In this document: positions 1-8,031 of the stretch, piece after piece
How the letters are laid out: every line of letters starts with the position of its first letter
Numbering within the stretch: position 1 is the stretch's first letter
Assembly (NCBI GenBank): GCA_913040875.1
Contig: CAJWHX010000065.1
Span: forward strand, 1 to 11,816
Length of the DNA stretch: 11,816 nt
DNA from: an uncultured Pseudomonadota bacterium
GTDB lineage: Bacteria > Myxococcota > UBA796
Direction of reading: 5' to 3'
Program-made: the position numbers and the translations under genes
Notes under the pieces: model-generated
Told to the model about the DNA's origin: nothing
What the model saw: only the letters and a program-made list of their open reading frames with translations
Database searches by the model: none

Positions 1-1041
<1,041 letters not shown>

Positions 1042-1065
1042 TTTAAGGACTCAGAGGATGAAGCC

Positions 1066-3426
1066 ATGCGTGGAAAATTTGGTAAATGGGGCCAGGCCAA
1101 CAATGGCTCACTAATATTTGCAGATCTGGGGCCCACCAACACTGGGAAAACCCACCGAGCACTGCAAAGGATGCTGGAACTCAAACGGGGAATCATTGGA
1201 TTGCCTCTTCGCCTTCTCGCGAGAGAAGTCTATGACAAACTCGTTACTCAAACAGCGGTTCGAGATGTTGCGTTGTTGACTGGAGAAGAACGAATTATTC
1301 CCAATCGCCCTAAGTACTATGTCTGTACTGTTGAATCCATGCCTATGGACATCACTGTACCGATCGTGGTTGTAGACGAAGTACAACTCGCCACACATCC
1401 CAAACGAGGACACATCTTCACCGATCGCATCCTCAATGCTCGCGGCACTGTTGAAACTTGGTTCTTGGGTTCAGACACAATGACCGATATCTTAAAGACA
1501 CTGGTCCCCACTGTTGACATCAAAACGTCAAAACGACTGAGTGCACTCAAGCACATCCCACCAAAACGACTGTCTGCACTACCGAAAAGAACAGCCATCG
1601 TTTCATTCAACATCACCCATTTATATGAACTGGCAGATCGAATGCGCATCGCAAAAGGAGGCGTAGCATTGGTTATGGGAGCGATGTCACCACAATCTCG
1701 AAACGCCCAGGTAGAGTTGTTTCAGTCTGGGAAAGTCGATACTCTGATTGCGACCGACGCCATCGGACTGGGGCTCAATTTAGACATCCGACACGTATGC
1801 TTTGCATCTCTACGAAAGTTTGATGGAAAGGACTATCGCTATCTCACCCTCGCTGAAATGGGGCAGATCGCCGGTCGAGCAGGAAGATTTAAGCAAGGGG
1901 GCTCCTTCAACCTGTCCGTTGACGCCGCCAGTCGAGGTGGGCTGTCGGACAGTGCGGTTCAATCGATTGAGGCACAGGTGTTTGCGCCAGTTCGAAAGAT
2001 TTATTACCGAAACTCTGATATTTCTTTTGAGAGTTTGGATCGATTCTGGCAAACGTTGCAAAAACATCCATTTTCTGGTCGACTCATGCCACAAAGGGAA
2101 GCCCTTGATGAACTCACGATGGTGTACCTCCTTAAAGATCCCGAGATTGAAAAGCTGTGCCATCACCCTGAAACACTTCGATTGCTGTGGTCCGTAGCGA
2201 GAATTCCGGACTATGCATCGCAAAGTCATGCTCACCACTTTAGGCTAACCAAAAGAATCTTTTGGCAGCTCTACAAGGAAGGTGAACTCTCTAATTTATG
2301 GGTCATCCGAGAGCTCGACAAGCTGAAGAATTTAGCTGGAGACATTCCCAAGTTGCTCTCCAACATGGCACGAATACGAACTTGGAACTACATCGCACAG
2401 CGACCAGATTGGCTATCCAACACCGAGCACTGGCAACCCTACTTAAAAGACCTTGAGAACAAACTCTCTCAAACCGTTCACGATCGACTGACCGAGCGAT
2501 TCATTGATGAAATGGGACAAGTCTCAGAACGTTCCATTCCCCAGAATGTAACGCGAGACGGAGAAGAATTATGGTGCCAGAGTATGAGACTTGGCATCTT
2601 AGATGCACTCTCTTTTGTCTCCAGCAGTGCAGCACAAGGAAAGTTTGGGTTTCAAACCGTTCGAAGTTTGGGAAGAGATCATTTTACGAGTACTGTACAA
2701 GAGGTGTATCAAAAGATTCTGTCGCACAATCGCTGGACCATCAATGACACCTTTCAACTCTGTTATGACAATCACGCCCTTGCAGAGCTGAGCCGAGGAA
2801 ACAAGATTCGTGAACCTTCTGTTCGATTTAAATCTATGGATCTACTGGACGCGAAACAGCGACGTCAAATTGAGATGAATCTCCTAGGATGGCTGAAATC
2901 ACAAATTCAAGCCGTATTTTCGATTTATCAGCACACAGATGAACCGACGCGAGAAGTACGCTATGAACTCAGACAAAACTTGGGCAGCATCCAGCTCCAC
3001 AAACAGAACCGTCCAAACAAACATATGCGACAAAAACTGGGTAAACTCGGAATTGTGTGCGGGAGACACCATATGTATCATCGAGACATTTACAAATCCA
3101 AACACCAATGGGTACGATTTGTTCTGTACGCTCTGTGGAATAATATCTCCATACTACCCATGCTCCCTGAACATCGAGTCTGTATATACACTCGATGGCC
3201 AAAAGGAATGGCAAAAGCGTTGGGATATTACCAATATGCTGGATATATTGTACGGGCTGATGTCGTAGATACCATCCGATGGAAACATACCAACCCGTTT
3301 GATATCAATGCCATCTCTTCAAAACTGGGGCTCCCCTTGATTGAAAGTCGCAAAATATGCTCGGCTATGGGCATTCTCCCAACACAACACCATCCGTCAC
3401 CCAATAAGCGAAAGAAAGCCAAATGA
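1066..3426 (+). CDS. Suv3-like DExH-box RNA helicase (alphaproteobacterial/mitochondrial type)
   Basis: This 786-aa superfamily 2 helicase most resembles mitochondrial Suv3/SUPV3L1 and its alphaproteobacterial homologues, so 3'-to-5' ATP-driven RNA unwinding is the likely activity. Motifs in order: Walker A GPTNTGKT (22-29), motif Ia PLRLLARE (47-54), LTGEER (71-76), DEVQ Walker B (104-107; Suv3 has DEIQ), LGSDT (134-138), motif V TDAIGLGLNL (230-239) and motif VI QIAGRAGR (267-274). The roughly 500 residues that follow are mostly helical and recall the C-terminal part of the alphaproteobacterial proteins, for example an RLTERFID stretch and a late GYYQYAGYIVRADVVDTI segment. The protein ends in a basic tail, NKRKKAK. 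The ATG at 1066 is preceded by AGAGG at 1053-1057 (8-nt spacing). Its TGA overlaps the next start by 4 nt (ATGA). The RNA rather than DNA substrate is inferred from the family. Confidence 0.9.
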   Translation: MRGKFGKWGQANNGSLIFADLGPTNTGKTHRALQRMLELKRGIIGLPLRLLAREVYDKLVTQTAVRDVALLTGEERIIPNRPKYYVCTVESMPMDITVPIVVVDEVQLATHPKRGHIFTDRILNARGTVETWFLGSDTMTDILKTLVPTVDIKTSKRLSALKHIPPKRLSALPKRTAIVSFNITHLYELADRMRIAKGGVALVMGAMSPQSRNAQVELFQSGKVDTLIATDAIGLGLNLDIRHVCFASLRKFDGKDYRYLTLAEMGQIAGRAGRFKQGGSFNLSVDAASRGGLSDSAVQSIEAQVFAPVRKIYYRNSDISFESLDRFWQTLQKHPFSGRLMPQREALDELTMVYLLKDPEIEKLCHHPETLRLLWSVARIPDYASQSHAHHFRLTKRIFWQLYKEGELSNLWVIRELDKLKNLAGDIPKLLSNMARIRTWNYIAQRPDWLSNTEHWQPYLKDLENKLSQTVHDRLTERFIDEMGQVSERSIPQNVTRDGEELWCQSMRLGILDALSFVSSSAAQGKFGFQTVRSLGRDHFTSTVQEVYQKILSHNRWTINDTFQLCYDNHALAELSRGNKIREPSVRFKSMDLLDAKQRRQIEMNLLGWLKSQIQAVFSIYQHTDEPTREVRYELRQNLGSIQLHKQNRPNKHMRQKLGKLGIVCGRHHMYHRDIYKSKHQWVRFVLYALWNNISILPMLPEHRVCIYTRWPKGMAKALGYYQYAGYIVRADVVDTIRWKHTNPFDINAISSKLGLPLIESRKICSAMGILPTQHHPSPNKRKKAK

Positions 3427-4634
3427 CAGTTGCACTCATCATGGTCGGTCTCCCCGCAAGAGGCAAAACCTATACTGCCAGACGAATCGCCAGACACCTT
3501 GATTGGCTAGGGCATCGCAGCAAGGTATTCAACGTGGGCAATTACCGCAGACAACAAAGCGGTGCCGATGTACCCCATCAGTTCTTTTCCCCAAATAATG
3601 CCGATGGATTGAAAGCCCGAAGACTGGCCGCTCAATCTGCCCTTACAGATATGATCTCCTGGTTGCGAAAAGGGGGTGAAGTTGCCGTATTCGATGCCAC
3701 CAACAGTACGCTCACACGACGGAACTGGCTGCTTGAACAATTGACACAACACGGAATCCAATGTGCATTCATTGAGTCTATCTGTGAGGATGAATCCATC
3801 ATCGATACCAATATTGAACAAAGTAAACTCACTTCACCAGATTATGTTGGGAAGGTTAAAGAGGAAGCCTTGACGGATTTCAAAGCTCGCATCGCACACT
3901 ATGTGAGCAGCTATGAGCCCTTGAAAGATGGTCCAACCCCCTGGATAAAGATCATTGATGCAGGCAGAAAGGTGATTCTACATCGGATTTCTGGCCCCAT
4001 TCTGATCAAAGTTGCCCATCTCGTGACTCAATTGAACTTGATGCCCACAACAATATGGCTTACACGGCACGGACAGAGTATTTACAACACCCAAGACCGA
4101 GTGGGTGGAGATTCAAATCTGAGTCCCAACGGTCGTTTTTACGCCAACTCCCTCAGTACATTTATGCAAGATGTCGAAGTAGACGAAGTGTGGACCAGTA
4201 CTCTAGTTCGAACAGTACAAACTGCATCTAGATTGGGACGTCCGATACAACGCTGGAAAATACTAGATGAAATTCATGCAGGTATGTGCGATGGACTGAC
4301 CTATGCAGAAATCAAAAATCAATTCCCAGAGGTTTCAGAAGGCCGGTCCATAGACAAACTGCGGTATCGATATCCACAAGGCGAATCCTACGAAGACGTC
4401 ATCCGCCGAGTAGAGCCCATCATCCTCGCCTTGGAACACCGCTCGTCACCAGTGCTGGTCGTCGCCCATCAGGCAATCTTAAGGGTGGTCTATGGATACT
4501 TTATGGATCACAACAAAGAAGCCGTCCCGAGACTTTCTATTCCGTTGCATACCGTCATTCGACTCACACCAAGTACATACGGCTGTGCGGACATTCGTTT
4601 TTGTCTTCCCCCACATTTGGACTCTCTAGCATGA
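3423..4634 (+). CDS. Bifunctional 6-phosphofructo-2-kinase / fructose-2,6-bisphosphatase
   Basis: This 403-aa protein contains both halves of the animal/fungal PFK-2/FBPase-2 enzyme, which makes and removes fructose 2,6-bisphosphate. Kinase half (1-200): Walker A GLPARGKT (9-16), FNVGNYRR (36-43), FDATNSTLTRR (90-100; Asp91 matches the conserved DATN Asp), FIESICED (117-124), KLTSPDY (135-141) and YEPL (164-167). Phosphatase half (about 208-390, histidine phosphatase superfamily): RHGQS with the phosphate-accepting His216, GGDSNLSPNGR (228-238), WTSTLVRTVQTA (257-268), LDEIHAGMCDGLTY (281-294, Glu283), RYRYPQGESYED (314-325), AHQ with the second catalytic His349, and PLHTVIRLTPSTYGC (374-388). 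The mammalian N- and C-terminal regulatory extensions are absent. The first His box is RHGQS rather than the mammalian RHGES. The ATG overlaps the helicase stop (ATGA), and the stop in turn overlaps the cca start (ATGA). Both activities are predicted because all the catalytic residues I can recognise are present. Confidence 0.93.
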   Translation: MTVALIMVGLPARGKTYTARRIARHLDWLGHRSKVFNVGNYRRQQSGADVPHQFFSPNNADGLKARRLAAQSALTDMISWLRKGGEVAVFDATNSTLTRRNWLLEQLTQHGIQCAFIESICEDESIIDTNIEQSKLTSPDYVGKVKEEALTDFKARIAHYVSSYEPLKDGPTPWIKIIDAGRKVILHRISGPILIKVAHLVTQLNLMPTTIWLTRHGQSIYNTQDRVGGDSNLSPNGRFYANSLSTFMQDVEVDEVWTSTLVRTVQTASRLGRPIQRWKILDEIHAGMCDGLTYAEIKNQFPEVSEGRSIDKLRYRYPQGESYEDVIRRVEPIILALEHRSSPVLVVAHQAILRVVYGYFMDHNKEAVPRLSIPLHTVIRLTPSTYGCADIRFCLPPHLDSLA

Positions 4635-5863
4635 ATACTTTTCAGTTGCCCGATCGAATTCTTAATTTTTCCAACTCCATCTCCGAAGCGGGTGGAACCG
4701 CTTATGTTGCCGGAGGATGTGTCCGAGACCATTTACTGGGAATTGAATCCAAAGACATCGACTTGGAAATCCACAATCTAGCCCCTGAGAGACTCGTCGA
4801 GATCATCAAACGATTTAAGCCCTACAAGGCCGTTGGAAAAAGCTTCGGTGTGTGGAAGTTACTCCCGGTAACACAAACAGATTTAGAGGTCGATGTGGCT
4901 TTGCCCCAACAAAATGGTCAACCCGCACCCTTTATTGGTACACAGGCTGCTTGTACTCGCAGAGATTTAACCATCAATTCCATGTTGTGGAACATCGAGG
5001 CTCAGGAATTAGAAGACCCATTTCATGGAAGCGATGACTTACAGAATCGTCTGTTGAAGGCTACACACGATGAGCATTTTGCCGAAGACCCACTCCGCGT
5101 ATTTCGAGTGGCCCAATTTGCGGGGCGATTACAATGTGATGTCGATCCAAACCTGCAAACACTCTGCCAGACTTTGACAGCGCAGTCTAGTTTTGCAACC
5201 TTGCCAAAAGAACGCGTCCTGATCGAGTTGGAAAAGGGCTGGTTTAAGAGTCTTCATCCAGAAGTGGCAACCAAATGGATGGTGGTCCTGCGAGCCCTAC
5301 CGGAATACATCCCGATCTTTAAGACGCTCTCTGTAGAACAATGGCAGCGTACGTTCAATCGAATCAAGTATGCTGGCTCGAAGCGCAGCACCTTGTCTAA
5401 GGGTCATTCTATGGGGTTGTTTTGGGCGATGCTCACATCTGAGTTCACAGATTCAGAGCGAACGCTCATTTTTGATCATCTCAACATTGAACGATTCCAT
5501 GGTTTTCCAATTCGGAGGGCATTCGATCAGATCCATTCACTGGTCTCACAGATCGCTGAACAATCCTCCCGTATTGTACAGAACCATATCGGCGAACACA
5601 TCCGTCCGACATTTGTATATGATGTCGCAGATGGAGTATTACTTGGACAATCTCAGTATGTACGAGAAAATCGACAGCAAAGTGCAGAGAGAGGAATATT
5701 GCACACTGGACTGCCCAGACTGCTCTCCGGAGAGGATTTACTTCAGTTGGGACTGAAAGGGGCTGAACTGGGCAAGTGGATGCAACAAATCCGGAAGGAA
5801 CAATTGGATGAACGCATTCAAAGTAGAGCATCCGCTCTCAACTGGATCAAGGAGAACCTATGA
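4631..5863 (+). CDS. cca: Class II CCA tRNA nucleotidyltransferase / poly(A) polymerase family protein
   Basis: This 410-aa template-independent nucleotidyltransferase is predicted to add or repair the 3'-CCA of tRNAs. Motifs: AYVAGGCVRD (24-33) with catalytic carboxylates D42 and D44 in KDIDLEI, DVALPQ (88-93), TRRDLTINSM (109-118), EDP (128-130, in the stretch before the arm), EDPLRVFRVAQFAGR (152-166), and a late LLSGEDLLQLGLKGAELGKWM element (364-384) common in bacterial CCA/PAP enzymes. There is no HD phosphohydrolase domain of the E. coli Cca type. The open frame extends upstream to 4286 inside the preceding gene. I chose the ATG at 4631 because family similarity begins there and it overlaps the previous stop as ATGA. 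No clear Shine-Dalgarno precedes it, consistent with translational coupling. A poly(A) polymerase or an A-adding enzyme cannot be excluded from sequence alone; the neighbouring tgt fits a tRNA role and the Suv3-like helicase fits a poly(A) role. Confidence 0.88.
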   Translation: MNTFQLPDRILNFSNSISEAGGTAYVAGGCVRDHLLGIESKDIDLEIHNLAPERLVEIIKRFKPYKAVGKSFGVWKLLPVTQTDLEVDVALPQQNGQPAPFIGTQAACTRRDLTINSMLWNIEAQELEDPFHGSDDLQNRLLKATHDEHFAEDPLRVFRVAQFAGRLQCDVDPNLQTLCQTLTAQSSFATLPKERVLIELEKGWFKSLHPEVATKWMVVLRALPEYIPIFKTLSVEQWQRTFNRIKYAGSKRSTLSKGHSMGLFWAMLTSEFTDSERTLIFDHLNIERFHGFPIRRAFDQIHSLVSQIAEQSSRIVQNHIGEHIRPTFVYDVADGVLLGQSQYVRENRQQSAERGILHTGLPRLLSGEDLLQLGLKGAELGKWMQQIRKEQLDERIQSRASALNWIKENL

Positions 5864-7242
5864 TCGGAATACTTCTTTTATCTACTGCCATGGCAGACAT
5901 CACAGTCACATACACTGTCCCAACACACCATGTTTCTGGACAGCCCTTCACCCTTGATCTTCAAATATTCAATGATGGTGAGACTGCTGAATCGATTCAA
6001 AATCTTCGTATAGACCGTTGGGCAATTGAATTTACAGTTGAACAAGATGCGCAGATCTACACCGCCAATTCGACGAAGGCTCCAGATGACAATGTCACCA
6101 TGATCACATTACAACCGCGTGGATTACAGGAATTGCGCCTCGAGGTTCCAAACTCAGCGGCCTGGAAAACGGGGACTGTACAGCTTCAGATTCAAACCCC
6201 CTTTTCTTCAACACCCCATCGTCAAGATATTCTTATCCACCCACACCGTATCGAAACGTTTGCCGTCCAAGACGTTGACGCAAATCCTTTTATTCAACTG
6301 ACTGAGCTGCTTTGGACACACCAAGATTCTCTGTTTGTGAATCCTCAACACCCACGCTTCGTTAAAGCACTCCCTCCCAAATCCACTTTTGGAACCAGTT
6401 TACATCTAGGCGTATCTCGACACATCCACTGGGTGTCCGAGCAAAACATCTACGTTCTACCCATCGTTGGTGACCGAACATCACCACTGCTTCGCACAAC
6501 GATCCCATGGCCCAATGGTGAAGTAATTGGCCCATCGTTTACGGATCGTTCGGGCCGATATATGATCCCAATCTGGGTCGGGAACCAATCGAGCAAAGGA
6601 ACCTTGTACATGCTCATCTTAGATCGACAAGGTCGCCCCTCATTTCGAAAGCTCTTTACCGGAGAAAAACCGGAAGAATGTATCGGTGCACTGAGTCAAT
6701 CCGGAACTCCACTGATGGGACTACGAGGGAAGCGTGACACGTGGATATTGGCCATCACAGAGGTTGGCAATCCGCAGATAGATCTTTTACCACCGAAGAT
6801 ACGCACTTTGCATCGGGAAGACAACCAGTCTGAATCTATCGATCTTAGCTTTGGTATTTCAGAATCACAAGGGTTGTTTCTGGGTTTGCTCTCAAAAACG
6901 ACGACATCCATATCGGACACACCCAACAGTGATCCCACCACTTTCACGATCCGCACCTTCAGTATTCAAGGTCAAAAATTAGATGAGACACCGATGCACC
7001 ATATAGAATCGGAATCCACCACAAGGCTTCTATGGCTGGATGACACTCCAACCATCTCCACACTCAACGACAATGGTATACAATTTTGGAGTCTTACAGA
7101 GATGATTTGGAGTCAAACAACGGTTGGGCAGCATGCTGTGCGGCTCCAGAAGGACAGTTTGTTTCTATGGTCTCTGAAAGACGGGACAATATCTGCAACT
7201 CCAATTGTCAATAGAGAGCGGAGAACGTCGGATCCTGAATAA
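5860..7242 (+). CDS. Predicted exported beta-rich protein of unknown function
   Basis: I do not recognise this 460-aa protein. It begins with a short hydrophobic stretch ending in A-M-A (1-12) followed by DITVTYTVP, which looks like a minimal signal peptide with a cleavage site after residue 12. It lacks the usual basic n-region, so export is probable, not certain. No earlier usable start exists: an in-frame TAG lies at 5824-5826 and no ATG, GTG or TTG follows it before 5860. Residues 13-126 alternate hydrophobic and polar residues like an immunoglobulin-type beta sandwich. Residues 180-450 contain repeated short strands with W and DG/NG turns, recalling a beta-propeller or sensor-like domain. 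There are no transmembrane segments after the leader and only one cysteine (Cys274). The ATG overlaps the cca stop (ATGA) and has GGAG at 5851-5854. It is the last gene of the + operon. The fold assignments are inference only. Confidence 0.8.
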   Translation: MIGILLLSTAMADITVTYTVPTHHVSGQPFTLDLQIFNDGETAESIQNLRIDRWAIEFTVEQDAQIYTANSTKAPDDNVTMITLQPRGLQELRLEVPNSAAWKTGTVQLQIQTPFSSTPHRQDILIHPHRIETFAVQDVDANPFIQLTELLWTHQDSLFVNPQHPRFVKALPPKSTFGTSLHLGVSRHIHWVSEQNIYVLPIVGDRTSPLLRTTIPWPNGEVIGPSFTDRSGRYMIPIWVGNQSSKGTLYMLILDRQGRPSFRKLFTGEKPEECIGALSQSGTPLMGLRGKRDTWILAITEVGNPQIDLLPPKIRTLHREDNQSESIDLSFGISESQGLFLGLLSKTTTSISDTPNSDPTTFTIRTFSIQGQKLDETPMHHIESESTTRLLWLDDTPTISTLNDNGIQFWSLTEMIWSQTTVGQHAVRLQKDSLFLWSLKDGTISATPIVNRERRTSDPE

Positions 7243-7304
7243 TCTCCCACCGACTACACAAGACCTTGGACACACAATCAGAGCCACCGCAATGAAGTCT
7301 AGGG

Positions 7305-7352
7305 TAAAAAAAATAAAACTTGGGCGGTAAAGGAGAATAAACCCACCCAAGT
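7305..7352 (-). terminator. Intrinsic terminator of the minus-strand operon
   Basis: Arms at 7318-7324 and 7346-7352 (ACTTGGG/CCCAAGT) pair perfectly. After one C/A mismatch (7325/7345) the stem continues with two G-C pairs, 7326-7327 with 7343-7344, leaving a loop of about 15 nt. On the minus strand the stem is followed by TTTATTTTTTTT (7317-7306), the expected U-tract. It lies about 115 nt past the last minus-strand stop. On the + strand the hairpin is not followed by a T-run, so termination of the left operon here would be weak or Rho-dependent. Confidence 0.75.
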
Positions 7353-7467
7353 ATATCATCGATTTCTTAAATAATTTATGTAGGGGGAAGAAACCGACGA
7401 GGAGGCTTTTCAGCCACAAATTACTTGTAGTTCAAAGAAACGGCGAGGCAAAAATTTCTGGTTCTTT

Positions 7468-8031
7468 TTAGACAGCTTTATTTTCAAACTTCCAAACACG
7501 CACCGTCAATTCGAAGACCTCTTTAAAAGCGGCATGGGCTTCTTCTGTGCATTCTACCGCTTCATCGTGATGACCATCGAGGGCTGCAGAGTGTATCCGA
7601 TTGATAATTCGTTCTCCATACGACATGGCGATCAACAGTTCTGCTGTTTTTTCCAACCCTTTGTCTGAAATGATCCGACTACGGAGTTGTTCAAGAGGCA
7701 TAAGATATTGTGCGCGTAGTATATTGACATATTCCTGAATCTGATAGCACTCTAAGTCATCAACATTTCGATACAGGTCATCTAGTATCGGTTGGATATC
7801 TCGGATCAACTGAAGAGCGGTCCGTTTGTTCTCCGTCTCTTCCTCCTTTTGTTCAATCGGAGCCAGTCTCCAAATTACCAGTCCGACAATTGTCAGAATT
7901 ACACCGTCGTTAAATACATACAGAATGTCTGACCATGTACTGCCTTCTGCCGGTAATTTGGTTGCCCCAATAGAAGCCACACAAATTCCCAATGAATATA
8001 GAAAAATTCCAACCAGTCGTCGATTAAACAT
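7468..8031 (-). CDS. Small two-helix membrane protein with helical cytoplasmic domain, unknown function
   Basis: This 187-aa protein is of a family I do not recognise. Two hydrophobic helices are visible at about 5-22 (LVGIFLYSLGICVASIGA) and 40-56 (FNDGVILTIVGLVIWRL), with a short linker. They are followed by a charged start of a helical region (QKEEETENKR, 61-70) and a predicted all-alpha C-terminal domain of about 120 residues with no obvious catalytic motif. An in-frame ATG exists at 8049, but I chose the ATG at 8031-8029 because GGAGG lies 5 nt upstream of it. With this start the gene overlaps the end of the upstream transporter gene by 8 nt, a typical sign of translational coupling. The context suggests an accessory or partner of the OPT transporter, but that rests only on adjacency. 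An intrinsic terminator lies downstream. Confidence 0.8.
   Translation of the reverse strand: MFNRRLVGIFLYSLGICVASIGATKLPAEGSTWSDILYVFNDGVILTIVGLVIWRLAPIEQKEEETENKRTALQLIRDIQPILDDLYRNVDDLECYQIQEYVNILRAQYLMPLEQLRSRIISDKGLEKTAELLIAMSYGERIINRIHSAALDGHHDEAVECTEEAHAAFKEVFELTVRVWKFENKAV

Noticed and set aside
1810..2238. Open frame of 142 codons antisense to the helicase gene
   Set aside because: It is fully covered by the conserved helicase coding region and has no recognisable motif or start signal.
4286..4630. Long N-terminal extension of the cca frame, open from 4286
   Set aside because: It lies entirely inside the conserved phosphatase domain of the preceding gene in another frame, and its translation looks unlike protein (RRRHPPSR type). 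The ATG at 4631 gives the normal family N-terminus.
7228..7255. GTCGG...CCGAC inverted repeat at the end of the + operon as a terminator
   Set aside because: The arms are only 5 bp with an 18-nt loop and no T-run follows; it also overlaps the coding end.
7434..7474. AAAGAAAC...GGTTCTTT arms followed by TTTTT as a + strand terminator
   Set aside because: The stem is AT-rich, imperfect and has a wide loop; the fold would be too weak to call.
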